Below, one piece after another: positions 1 to 7,362 of a stretch of 43,728 bases of DNA. The stretch covers positions 1-43,728 of the forward strand of contig CALCPD010000060.1 in the NCBI GenBank assembly GCA_937897875.1, read 5' to 3'. The notes under the pieces were generated by a model, which saw only the letters and a list, made by a program, of their open reading frames with translations, was not told the origin of the DNA and did not search any database. Made by a program: the position numbers and the translations under genes. Within the stretch, counting starts at the first letter, position 1. The number at the start of each line of letters is the position of its first letter. Origin of the DNA: an uncultured Nitrosopumilaceae archaeon. GTDB taxonomy: Archaea; Thermoproteota; Nitrososphaeria; Nitrososphaerales; Nitrosopumilaceae.

Positions 1-634
1 TACTGCCACCGCTAAAGAAGCTCACAACATCATCCCAAGTAACATACGAAGGAATACCACCCGGACCCGGTGCCTCAGCACCGCCCAATCCCTTCAAAAT
101 ATCACCCTCTTCAGGGTTAATATACGCCAAATAATGTGGCTGACCCGCAATATCCGTCTGACGCGGTACAGAACCACCATCAGCAAAACCACGAACAGCA
201 TTCGTATTAGACGCAACACCCATAGGCGCACTCCCAATACCACCACCAACAGGAGCCTGACGACCCAACTGAGGAGCACCACCACCCATATTAGGAGCAC
301 CCATAGGCTTCATAGCCCCCATATTCGTCGGCATAGGAGGCGGTAACATAGGTAACTGAGGCATCGCAGACGCCATAGGCATCTGAGGAACCTGCATAGA
401 TGGTGCCTGCTGCTTCTTAGAACTCATAAACTGCTTAAACTGACCACGACCAGCCGCACTGCCTCCAAACGTAGCTCCCAATCCTTGACCCTTACCAGAA
501 GACTGCTGAGGCATAGGACCTCCCATCGGCATCTGTGGTGGAGGACCCATCGGAGGACCCATTGGAGCAGGCGCTCCACCCTGCGGCATTGGCTGACCCA
601 TAGGACCCTGTGGCGGCATCATGCGTACATTCAT
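1..634 (-). CDS. Pro/Met/Gln/Gly-rich phage-like protein (3' end outside window)
   Basis: An open frame reads from an ATG at 634 leftward past the window edge with no stop (211 codons seen). The first ~130 residues are low-complexity repeats of MGPP, PMGQ and PQMP type. The visible C-terminal part is more ordered and contains RGFADGGSVPRQT, then HYLAYINPEEGDILK. From memory, this order (ADGGxVP, then LAYINPEE, then GPGG) resembles uncharacterised proteins of marine tailed-phage contigs; I could not search for it. A GGAG motif lies 7 bases before the ATG, a bacterial-style ribosome site. GC content and codons (GCG, CCG, CAG, CGT) differ sharply from everything to the right. It is probably foreign DNA joined to the archaeal contig. 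The molecular function is unknown. Confidence 0.7.
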   Translation of the reverse strand, partial: MNVRMMPPQGPMGQPMPQGGAPAPMGPPMGPPPQMPMGGPMPQQSSGKGQGLGATFGGSAAGRGQFKQFMSSKKQQAPSMQVPQMPMASAMPQLPMLPPPMPTNMGAMKPMGAPNMGGGAPQLGRQAPVGGGIGSAPMGVASNTNAVRGFADGGSVPRQTDIAGQPHYLAYINPEEGDILKGLGGAEAPGPGGIPSYVTWDDVVSFFSGGS

Positions 635-681
635 CTAATATCTCCGATGTTGTCCACACAACACTAACAATTTATCAAAAT

Positions 682-741
682 TTAATCAATCACCTCTAAT
701 AATCCATTCCGAATCATACTCCGCGCAAACGCATCACGGCT
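682..741 (-). pseudogene. C-terminal fragment of a second phage-like protein
   Basis: Reading the minus strand into this stretch gives SRDAFARSMIRNGLLEVID followed by TAA at 684-682. This looks like a genuine protein end, with Arg- and GC-rich codons like those of the neighbouring phage-like gene, whose ATG lies 47 bases further on. Its upstream part is missing because the sequence changes into ccdA at about 742-757. The real parent protein cannot be named from 19 residues. Confidence 0.5.
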
Positions 742-1049
742 ATGATAATAATAATTCCCGCAATTCCGTTTAGGCTGTTTGATATTTGATTGATATTTTC
801 CGATAATATACTATTGATTAAAACTCCTAAAGTTGAAAAAATAACAGAAAATCCTAAAACAAAAAATATCGTATTTGCTATTATGTTGATTTTATTAATT
901 TTAAAATTTGTTTTTTGATCATTATTAATTTCTGTCAATGTTGTTCCTGAAATATATGCTAAAAAAGCTGGAATCATGGGTAAAATACATGGTGCGATAA
1001 ATGATGCTAACCCTGCTGAAAATGCTATCAGTATTGTAGGATCTTCCAT
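714..1049 (-). pseudogene. ccdA: Truncated CcdA-type cytochrome c biogenesis / thiol-disulfide membrane protein
   Basis: The 111-codon frame begins like CcdA/DsbD membrane proteins, with FSAGLASFIAPCILPMIPAFLAYISG near the N-terminus (split here as FSAGLASF, APCILPMIP, AFLAYISG). The APC motif carries the conserved cysteine that shuttles electrons across the membrane. Two further hydrophobic segments follow at about residues 58-80 and 93-103. Family members have about six membrane helices and over 200 residues, so at least half is missing. The last eight codons (AVMRLRGV) come from phage-like DNA read in a chance frame, so the true archaeal sequence stops near 741. In the living cell the gene is probably intact and its end was lost at the chimeric join. 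DsbA-like proteins (see 8859-9563) would be its natural partners. Confidence 0.8.
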
Positions 1050-1144
1050 ATGGTGAATTCATTATTTTTATTTTAAAGCCTTCTTACGACTTTTGACTAA
1101 TTCTAATACAATCCGTTTTTATCTAGGCTTTTGATACTTTAGAT

Positions 1145-1267
1145 ATGAATACACGATTTGTAATTGTAGGCGTTACTCTTGCAATTGTTATTACTATTGC
1201 AGTAATTATTGGTTCACCGGCAAATCCATTAAATTTGGACTTTGGCGGCATGGATGCTCAACGATAA
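1145..1267 (+). CDS. Small single-span membrane protein (40 aa)
   Basis: ATG at 1145, stop TAA at 1265-1267. Residues 4-23 (RFVIVGVTLAIVITIAVIIG) form one strongly hydrophobic helix, followed by a short polar tail ending GGMDAQR. It is divergent from the ccdA remnant, and its stop abuts the bioF stop at 1268. The clean hydrophobic/polar division and archaeal-like codons support a real gene. Function unknown. Confidence 0.55.
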   Translation: MNTRFVIVGVTLAIVITIAVIIGSPANPLNLDFGGMDAQR

Positions 1268-2407
1268 TTAAAAGAATTTCTTATAAGCTAATTCAAATAT
1301 TTTTAAGGATTTTTCAATATCTGAATTTTTTAGCCATGCTGTAACTGATATTCTTAATCTAGCTTGATTCTTTGGTACGGTTGGATATCTAATTGGTTGC
1401 GCAAATACCCCATTTTTAAATAAAAATTTACCAAATTCCATTGCTTTCTTTTCATCCCCCACAATTATTGGTATGATTTGAGTTTTTGAGTTAATTTCAT
1501 AACCAATTGCTTTTAAGCCATTTGATAATTTTTCTATGTTATTTTCTAATTTCTTTTTTTGAATTTCTCTATTTGATTGGATTCTCATAATTGAGTGTTC
1601 TACTAGAAATGATGGTAATGCCGATGTGTAAATAAAAGATTTTGATTTATTTATGCATAAATCAATTATGTTATTTTGTGCTGCAACATATCCTCCAAAG
1701 GATCCTAATCCTTTACTTAAACTACTGATGTACAAATCAATTTTTTTTCCAACGTTAAAATAATTTGGGGTTCCTTTACCATCTTTACCTAAGACAAAAT
1801 CTCCATGTGCATCATCCACAACAGTTATTGCATTAGTTTTTTGTGAAATTTCTGTAATTTCTTTTAGTGATGATAAATCCCCATCCATACTAAATACTCC
1901 TTCAGTAATAATGAATTTATTTTTCCCTTGTTTTTTTATTTTTTGATTTAAATCATTCATATCATTATGTTTGTAAATAGAAATTTTTGCACCTGATAAT
2001 TTACATGATTCAATAATACTGGCATGGTTTAATTCATCACTAAGTATAAGATCTCCTTTTTTGGCTATTGCCGATATGGCTCCTAAATTTGCCATATATC
2101 CTGTTGGATAAATGAGACTATTTTGTTGTGATTTATGTTTGGCAAGCATTTTTTCTATTTTTTCATATGATTCATCATTCCCAGATACTAGTCTGGAACT
2201 TGATTGAAGTTGATTGGTCTGAATTTTTGTAATTGGAATGCCCAGATAATCATTTGAGCATAAGTTGATTAGTTTCTTATTTTTAATTTTAATGTGTGCT
2301 CCTTGAGCTTTCCCATATCGTAATTTTCTATGCAAATTATTTTTTTTAATTTCTACTAATTCTGAATCAATAAAATTGAGTTTATGCTTCAAGACCAATT
2401 TTTTCAA
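1268..2407 (-). CDS. bioF: 8-amino-7-oxononanoate synthase (BioF)
   Basis: A PLP enzyme of the alpha-oxoamine synthase family that condenses pimeloyl-CoA (or pimeloyl-ACP) with alanine, the first committed ring-forming step of biotin synthesis. Visible motifs are NLCSNDYLG (48-56), SRLVSGN (71-77), the cofactor-binding VVDDAHGD (196-203) and the Schiff-base lysine K232 in SSLSKGLGSFGGY. The length (379) is normal for the family. Its start overlaps the end of bioB by 26 bases, indicating a tightly coupled bioB-bioF transcript. No pimelate-forming gene (bioW, bioC/bioH) is in the window, so the pimeloyl source is not visible here. Confidence 0.93.
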   Translation of the reverse strand: MKKLVLKHKLNFIDSELVEIKKNNLHRKLRYGKAQGAHIKIKNKKLINLCSNDYLGIPITKIQTNQLQSSSRLVSGNDESYEKIEKMLAKHKSQQNSLIYPTGYMANLGAISAIAKKGDLILSDELNHASIIESCKLSGAKISIYKHNDMNDLNQKIKKQGKNKFIITEGVFSMDGDLSSLKEITEISQKTNAITVVDDAHGDFVLGKDGKGTPNYFNVGKKIDLYISSLSKGLGSFGGYVAAQNNIIDLCINKSKSFIYTSALPSFLVEHSIMRIQSNREIQKKKLENNIEKLSNGLKAIGYEINSKTQIIPIIVGDEKKAMEFGKFLFKNGVFAQPIRYPTVPKNQARLRISVTAWLKNSDIEKSLKIFELAYKKFF

Positions 2408-3359
2408 TCATTTTACGGTCTTTTTGGGCATCATTTCCATCCATTGTTAGGTACCCTTGAGTGATAATTCCATTTGCTCCACTTTGAAGTAATTCTTCTC
2501 CTGAATCATCCAAATTCGTTTCTCTACCTCCAGAAATTTTGATCACTGATTCAGGTAATAGAAATCGTATTACTGAGAATATTCTGGTAATTTCTGAATT
2601 AGGTAAATCAACTTGTAGTTCTAATGGTGTTCCTGGTACTGGAACTAGTATGTTTATTGTTACTTCTTCAGGATATATTCTTGCTAATTCTAATGTCATT
2701 TCTATTCTTTGTTCTCTAGTTTCTCCTAACCCGATAATTCCTCCAGTACATAATTCCAATCCTGCTTCTCTTGCAATTTCAAGTGTATCGAGTCTATCTT
2801 GATATGTGTGAGTTGTGCATATTTCTGAAAATTTTGATTCTGCTGTTTCTAAATTATGATTATATCTTTTTACTTTGAGTTCTTTTAGTTTTGTAGCTTG
2901 TTCTTTTGTAAGAAAACCCAAACTACACTCTACACTTATTCCTACTTTTTCATTTATTTCTGTGATGATTTTACAGACATTAGTAAAATCTTTTGATGAT
3001 GGCTCTCTCCAAGCAGCAACCAGACAATATGATTCTGCTCCCTCTTCTTTTGCTTTTTTAGCTTTAGTTACAACTTCTTCTGGTGTAGGTAATTGATATG
3101 TCTCTATACCTGTATCAAAAAATGCTGATTGTCCACAAAATGTACAATCCTCACTACATGCATTTTTTTTAATATTGTTTAATTGTTCGACATCTACTTT
3201 GTTTCCATTATAATCTCTAGTAATCTCATTAGCACATTTAGCTAATTCTTTAAGATTTTCATCAGGTATGTTGAATAGCTTTTTTGCATCTTCTGCAGTA
3301 ATTCTTTCTCCAGAAAATACCTTTTCTTGACATTCTTTTATGAATTCCAAGTTATTCAT
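2382..3359 (-). CDS. bioB: Biotin synthase (BioB)
   Basis: A radical SAM enzyme that inserts sulfur into dethiobiotin. The radical SAM cluster motif CxxxCxxC is C68, C72 and C75 (ACSEDCTFCGQ). Further family motifs are YNHNLETA and GGIIGLGET, and the GVEC-type strand appears as SVECSLG. The 325-residue length is typical. It is followed by bioF with a 26-base overlap and lies 71 bases after bioA. The bioA-bioB gap holds an inverted repeat that resembles the BirA operator (3399-3430). Confidence 0.95.
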   Translation of the reverse strand: MNNLEFIKECQEKVFSGERITAEDAKKLFNIPDENLKELAKCANEITRDYNGNKVDVEQLNNIKKNACSEDCTFCGQSAFFDTGIETYQLPTPEEVVTKAKKAKEEGAESYCLVAAWREPSSKDFTNVCKIITEINEKVGISVECSLGFLTKEQATKLKELKVKRYNHNLETAESKFSEICTTHTYQDRLDTLEIAREAGLELCTGGIIGLGETREQRIEMTLELARIYPEEVTINILVPVPGTPLELQVDLPNSEITRIFSVIRFLLPESVIKISGGRETNLDDSGEELLQSGANGIITQGYLTMDGNDAQKDRKMIEKIGLEA

Positions 3360-3360
3360 G

Positions 3361-3381
3361 ATGGAACATTTTTCATTCCAT
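3361..3381. repeat. Short inverted repeat next to the bioB start
   Basis: ATGGAA (3361-3366), 9 bases, TTCCAT (3376-3381), directly upstream of the bioB ATG. It could form a small hairpin at the bioB translation start or be a protein site. A six-base arm is common by chance in this composition, so the support is weak. Confidence 0.25.
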
Positions 3382-3398
3382 TTATAAAAATATGGGAA

Positions 3399-3430
3399 TT
3401 GTTAACCTAGATAATTTTAGGGGTTAACAG
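3399..3430. promoter_or_regulatory. BirA-box-like inverted repeat upstream of bioB
   Basis: TTGTTAACC (3399-3407), 14 spacer bases, then GGTTAACAG (3422-3430). The half-sites are inverted complements at 8 of 9 positions. The known BirA operator is TTGTAAACC-N14 to 16-GGTTTACAA, so each half-site is very close and the spacing fits. It sits just after the bioA stop (3433-3431) and 40 bases before the bioB start. The likely role, inferred, is biotin-dependent repression of bioB-bioF by a BirA with a DNA-binding domain, which would have to be encoded outside this window. Confidence 0.6.
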
Positions 3431-4747
3431 TCAAAAAGTCTTTGATTTTGCCACCTGGATGGTCTTAATGGTTTTCTTTAGGAGTAATTCCAGTTCATTT
3501 TCTTGTATTGATAGTGGTGGAACCAACATTACGATGTTGCCTAATGTACGAAGGTATATGCCCTGTTTTTTCCCTTCTTCAAAAAATACCTTATTGATTG
3601 ATTTTTTTGTACGTATTGGAGTTTTCCTATTTTTATTTGACACTAATTCTATCCCCATTAGCATTCCCTTATGTCTAACATCTCCAACAATATCTATATC
3701 TAAAATTTCTTGATAATATTTTTCAAATATTTTGGATGTTTTTTGTACTTTCTTAATTAAATTATGTTTTTCATACATCTGAAGATTTTCATTTGCTACT
3801 GCTGCTGCTATTGGATTTCCAGTATATGTATGTCCATGGAAAAGATGTTTCCAGTCATTAAAATCTCCTGAAAATGAATCATAGATTTTTTTATTTGCAA
3901 GTGTAGCTGCCATTGTTAGATATCCACCAGTTAGCATTTTTCCATAGGCTACTATGTCTGGTATGCTTTTCTGATCTTGATATTGTACCATTGATCCTAA
4001 TCGTCCAAAACCTGTAGCAATTTCATCTAACACAAATAGTATATTGTATTTTTTACATAATTCACTAATTTTCTTTTGAAAATCTTTGGGATAAATTATC
4101 ACTCCTCCGGCCATTTGTGCACCACTTTCCATTATGAAAGCTGCAATGTCATTATTTTTAGAAAATCTTTTTTCAATTTTTTCCAAACAATGATTTTGAT
4201 AATCAGATAAAGTAAATCCTTTAGGCAATCGATACTCATTAGGAACTGGAAATTGAATAGTTGAAAATAATTGTTTTTTAAATTTTCCAAAAAATTCTGG
4301 AACATACCCTACAGACATTGCACCAAATGTATCTCCGTGATATCCGTTTTCTATTGTTGCAATCTGTGTCTTTTTTGTCTCTCCAATATTCTTCCAATAC
4401 TGTAATGCCATTTTTATGGCAATTTCCATGGCTGAGGATCCATTATCTGAATAAAACACTTTATTCATCCCTGGAGATATTTTTATCAAATTTTTTGCTA
4501 ACTTTTCCACTGGTTCATTTGTTAGGTTAAACAGCGATGAATGTTGTATTTGCTTACTTTGTTTTGTAATTGCTTTAATTAATTGGGGATTAGAATGACC
4601 CCAAACATTACACCACATAGATCCGACTGCATCAATTATTTTGTTACCTTTTTCATCTATTAGCCAAATTCCTTTACCTTTTGTTATTGTATCAAATGAG
4701 GACCATTCTCTCATCTGTGTATTTGGATGCCATACTGAACTTTTCAA
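3431..4747 (-). CDS. bioA: Adenosylmethionine-8-amino-7-oxononanoate aminotransferase (BioA)
   Basis: A class III PLP aminotransferase that converts KAPA to DAPA in biotin synthesis. Visible features are the substrate-pocket start SVWHPNTQM (4-12), the phosphate-binding NGSSAMEIA (102-110), GYHGDTFGAMS (135-145), the cofactor aspartate in FVLDEIATGFGR (D241) and the Schiff-base lysine K270 in YGKMLTGGY. The 438-residue length fits the family. It is first of the three classical bio genes on this strand, with a small basic protein gene upstream (4811-4969). Confidence 0.93.
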   Translation of the reverse strand: MKSSVWHPNTQMREWSSFDTITKGKGIWLIDEKGNKIIDAVGSMWCNVWGHSNPQLIKAITKQSKQIQHSSLFNLTNEPVEKLAKNLIKISPGMNKVFYSDNGSSAMEIAIKMALQYWKNIGETKKTQIATIENGYHGDTFGAMSVGYVPEFFGKFKKQLFSTIQFPVPNEYRLPKGFTLSDYQNHCLEKIEKRFSKNNDIAAFIMESGAQMAGGVIIYPKDFQKKISELCKKYNILFVLDEIATGFGRLGSMVQYQDQKSIPDIVAYGKMLTGGYLTMAATLANKKIYDSFSGDFNDWKHLFHGHTYTGNPIAAAVANENLQMYEKHNLIKKVQKTSKIFEKYYQEILDIDIVGDVRHKGMLMGIELVSNKNRKTPIRTKKSINKVFFEEGKKQGIYLRTLGNIVMLVPPLSIQENELELLLKKTIKTIQVAKSKTF

Positions 4748-4810
4748 TTATTACTATTTATTTTCAGAACTTAATAATTCGTTGTTCTCTTACTATAATG
4801 TGCTAAAATG

Positions 4811-4969
4811 TTAGTTATTCAATTGCTTTTTCTCTAAATTGTCTTGATGATATGCCCGTTGTTTTTTTAAATTTAGTATTTCTTTGTATTTTTGTCTATA
4901 TCGTTTGTTTTGGGCACGTCTTCTTTCTTTATCTTCTTTCTTCAAAGCATTCAAAAATTCCAAATCCAT
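4811..4969 (-). CDS. Small highly basic protein (52 aa) upstream of bioA
   Basis: ATG at 4969, TAA at 4813-4811. The protein is extremely rich in Lys, Arg and Gln (ALKKEDKERRRAQNKRYRQK near the N-terminus) and should be one long charged helix. It lies 63 bases before bioA on the same strand and so would sit on the bio transcript if that starts in the 4970-5203 gap. It may bind nucleic acid. No family was recognised. Confidence 0.5.
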   Translation of the reverse strand: MDLEFLNALKKEDKERRRAQNKRYRQKYKEILNLKKQRAYHQDNLEKKQLNN

Positions 4970-5033
4970 AAAAATACTTTTAATATTTTTATATTAAAAT
5001 AATAATTTTTTTTCATAGTAATTAGAAATTTTT

Positions 5034-5051
5034 ATTCTACAGTTTTTGAAT
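5034..5051. repeat. Third, degenerate ATTCTAC-type half-palindrome
   Basis: ATTCTAC, AGTT, TTTGAAT. The right arm matches the ideal GTAGAAT at 5 of 7 positions. It lies 82 bases before the perfect copy at 5116-5133, on the side closer to the small basic gene and bioA. Confidence 0.35.
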
Positions 5052-5115
5052 ATTTTGGATTGTTTTTCAATTTCATATTTCTATTGAAACATGTATTTTT
5101 TCACAAAATTGTGGT

Positions 5116-5180
5116 ATTCTACAAATGTAGAATGACAATATCTATAACCCATTCTACACATGTACCATGAAGTATCTATA
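5116..5180. promoter_or_regulatory. Tandem palindromic operator candidate between bio regulator and bioA branch
   Basis: Copy 1 is a perfect inverted repeat, ATTCTAC-AAAT-GTAGAAT (5116-5133). Copy 2 is ATTCTAC-ACAT-GTACCAT (5151-5168, two mismatches in the right arm). Each copy is followed by the same octamer TATCTATA (5139-5146 and 5173-5180), so the unit of about 31 bases is repeated in tandem with a 34-35 base period. The block ends 24 bases before the ATG of the wHTH-like regulator and lies in a divergent promoter gap. Autoregulation by that regulator is the natural inference. Confidence 0.6.
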
Positions 5181-5203
5181 GCAATAATGTATTCCAATGT
5201 AAT

Positions 5204-5743
5204 ATGATCACGGATCTAGATATTGCTAGCAATTCGTGTAAAGACAAGATTTTGAGTAATATTTTATTCAAACCTATCACCTTTATGAAATTGGTTTCAG
5301 AATCAAATTGTGCTACAGAAACTGTTGAAAAATATCTATCTATTCATCTAACTAATGAAAATATTTGTCAAAAAAAGGGTAAATTTAGAATATTATATTC
5401 TCCAGAATTAAGCAAATTAGATCTTGACTTTTTTGAATTAATGTTAAACCCTACAGTTAAAGCAGTTACCTTGGTATTGTTGAAATCTGACGCATTATCT
5501 CAAATTGAATTAGTTTCAATTATTGATAAATCCAACCCTTCTGTTTCTCGTTCTCTTAAATTGTTAATGGACAAAAAATTAATCCGACGAAATTATCATG
5601 CTCCTTATAGTACATATGAATTGATTAACAAATCTAAAATATTTGGATACTTGGAAAAAACTAGTCCAAATATTGCAGAAAATTTTGATCAATTTGACTT
5701 ATGTTATCCTAAAGCATCTATTTTTCTAACTGTTCATAAATAG
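5204..5743 (+). CDS. Winged-helix-like transcription regulator of the biotin locus
   Basis: A 179-residue protein with a probable winged helix-turn-helix at about residues 82-142: a first helix TVKAVTLVLLK, a second helix QIELVSIID, the recognition helix NPSVSRSLKLLMDKKLI and a wing RRNYHAPYSTYEL. The SVSRSLKLL pattern is MarR/ArsR-like. The N-terminal 80 residues hold a second helical segment (FMKLVSES-CATETVEKYL) that may be another HTH. It lies between bioA and bioD, divergent from the former and 49 bases before the latter, with palindromic repeats just upstream. It is not BirA (no biotin ligase domain) and not the GntR-type BioR. Its regulatory target is inferred from position only. Confidence 0.65.
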   Translation: MITDLDIASNSCKDKILSNILFKPITFMKLVSESNCATETVEKYLSIHLTNENICQKKGKFRILYSPELSKLDLDFFELMLNPTVKAVTLVLLKSDALSQIELVSIIDKSNPSVSRSLKLLMDKKLIRRNYHAPYSTYELINKSKIFGYLEKTSPNIAENFDQFDLCYPKASIFLTVHK

Positions 5744-5792
5744 TTGTTCTAAACCGATTAGTTAATCAATGAATTATTATTTTAGATAAATA

Positions 5793-6476
5793 TTGAAATC
5801 TCTATTCATTACTGGTACTGACACTGATGTTGGTAAAACCTACATCACTGCAGGATTGGCAATTACATTAAGAAAAATGAGTATAGATGTAGGTGTAATG
5901 AAACCATTTGCAGCAGGTGTTGCCCAAAAAAAAGGATTCAAATCTGAAGATGTTGAAATTTTATCTAATGCTGCACAGATTAATGATTCTGAAACTTTAG
6001 TTAATCCTCAGTTTTTTCCAATATCTGCATCGCCATATACTGCATGGAAAAAACTAAAAATCAAACCTAAAATCCCTTTAATCCTTTCTAGTTTTAAAAA
6101 ATTATCCAAAAAACATGACATGATGCTTGTTGAAGGTATGGGTGGTACTCTGACTCCTATTCTGAAAAATTACTACATTACAAATTTGATAAAAGATATG
6201 AAAATTCCCACAGTAATTGTAACTAGAAGTAAGGTTGGAACTGTTAATCATACTTTGATGACTGTGATGATGTGCCAAAAATATAAAATTCCAATTAAAG
6301 GAATAATCATTAATAATTTTGATAAAGGTTATCCAATTAATCAATTAAAAAAAGATTTAGAAAATTTAACTGGAATTAAAGTTTTAGGTTCAATTCCATT
6401 CATTAAGGATATGAGTGATCAATCATTGTACAGGATTTTTAAAAAAAATATTGATATGAAATCTCTTTTACAATAA
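5793..6476 (+). CDS. bioD: Dethiobiotin synthetase (BioD)
   Basis: An ATP-dependent carboxylase that closes the ureido ring of DAPA to make dethiobiotin. The P-loop is GTDTDVGKT (8-16) with K15 and T16, the substrate lysine is in MKPFAAG (K37) and the metal/phosphate residue is in LVEGMGG (E114). The 227-residue length is typical. The start is TTG at 5793, since this is the codon that places GTDTDVGKT at the usual distance. It follows the regulator gene by 49 bases and is likely co-transcribed with it, away from the bioA-bioB-bioF branch. Confidence 0.92.
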   Translation: MKSLFITGTDTDVGKTYITAGLAITLRKMSIDVGVMKPFAAGVAQKKGFKSEDVEILSNAAQINDSETLVNPQFFPISASPYTAWKKLKIKPKIPLILSSFKKLSKKHDMMLVEGMGGTLTPILKNYYITNLIKDMKIPTVIVTRSKVGTVNHTLMTVMMCQKYKIPIKGIIINNFDKGYPINQLKKDLENLTGIKVLGSIPFIKDMSDQSLYRIFKKNIDMKSLLQ

Positions 6477-6484
6477 TTTTTTAA

Positions 6485-7033
6485 TTAAATTCTTAAAATT
6501 TTAAATTTGTTTGATGTCCCAACATTTGAAAATTGTGCAATCTCAAAAATTATCTTTGAAAATGTGTTATTTTCTTTAGATAATGTAAATGATTTACAAT
6601 CTAATTGTAATTGTTCTGATAATACAATCCATATGTTTTCTTTTACGGGTTGTATTTTTTTTAATTGAGAAATTTTTTTATGTATTATTTTTTTATCTGA
6701 TGATTTTGGTATTATGATTAAAAGCGTCATCTTGGAATCTTTTTCTAAAGTTTTTGTATCTGGAATTACAATATCTAGTTCAATTCCTTGATATTCTATT
6801 TTTCTTTGACTGTTAAGAAGAGCATTGGTAAGTAAATAATGTAATATTCCCGTGGCTAAAATCCCTATGGCCTCCTCTTTTTCACCCATTGAAATGACTT
6901 TGTCATAACAATTTTCAACTATTTCATTGATAATGACATCAAATTTTTTTTCAGAAATTAATTTTGGAATTGTATCTGATTTTTTAATATATTCAAACAG
7001 GTGATCCTTGATTGGATTTGATTCCTCAGCCAT
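6485..7033 (-). CDS. Hypothetical protein (182 aa), possible nuclease-like fold
   Basis: No family recognised. The N-terminal half is helical (DHLFEYIKKSD, AIGILATGILHYLLTNALL). The C-terminal half alternates strands and helices: YQGIELDIVIPD, then TLLIIIPKSS, then ENIWIVL. The order acidic-strand, Asp, then a strand ending near Lys faintly recalls PD-(D/E)xK folds but the E-x-K pair is not convincing, so I do not assign activity. It is convergent with bioD (8 bases between stop codons) and is probably an independent unit. Confidence 0.6.
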   Translation of the reverse strand: MAEESNPIKDHLFEYIKKSDTIPKLISEKKFDVIINEIVENCYDKVISMGEKEEAIGILATGILHYLLTNALLNSQRKIEYQGIELDIVIPDTKTLEKDSKMTLLIIIPKSSDKKIIHKKISQLKKIQPVKENIWIVLSEQLQLDCKSFTLSKENNTFSKIIFEIAQFSNVGTSNKFKILRI

Positions 7034-7097
7034 ATTTTTTTATCTTAATTCTCTTCATTATAATCTAATTATTTTTATGTGATCTGATTATACTGAA

Positions 7098-7331
7098 ATG
7101 GTTATGGATTTTTTTAAGAATAAAGTTAAAAAATATCAGGAACAAAAACTTGATGAAATTTTATTTAAAATCCAATTTCATCAATCTACAAAAAATGAAT
7201 TAGAAGAACAACTGAATAACCTTAAATCATCTAATGAGAAATTAATTAAAGATATCTCATATCATGGTAAAATGGTAGATATTTGGATTGCAAATGAAAA
7301 AAAACTTCGAAAACAAATGAATGATTCCTAA
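7098..7331 (+). CDS. Small coiled-coil protein (77 aa)
   Basis: After a basic start (DFFKNKVKKYQEQK) the protein is a charged helix with heptad spacing (STKNELEEQLNNLKSSNEKL), then DISYHGKMVDIWIANEKKL. It is divergent from the unknown gene at 6485-7033 and convergent with HMG-CoA synthase. Function unknown. Confidence 0.55.
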   Translation: MVMDFFKNKVKKYQEQKLDEILFKIQFHQSTKNELEEQLNNLKSSNEKLIKDISYHGKMVDIWIANEKKLRKQMNDS

Positions 7332-7362
7332 TAGAGTAGTTTTTAATTATTTAATTTTAAAA

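Noticed and set aside
134-667. Plus-strand and other Arg/Thr- or Leu/Val-rich frames in the first 700 bases
   Set aside because: They are opposite-strand or shifted reads of the GC-richer phage-like gene on the minus strand, with repetitive RTRR or VVLL composition and no ribosome site.
2539-3096. Plus-strand Ser-rich frames across bioB and other minus-strand genes
   Set aside because: They are antisense shadows; low-complexity Ser/Ile content arises from reading AT-rich coding DNA backwards.
5204-5743. Calling the regulator BirA or BioR
   Set aside because: It has no biotin-ligase domain, and its HTH region is not the GntR type, so neither name is supported.
6485-7033. Calling the 182-residue protein a PD-(D/E)xK nuclease
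   Set aside because: No convincing E-x-K pair follows the aspartate strand.
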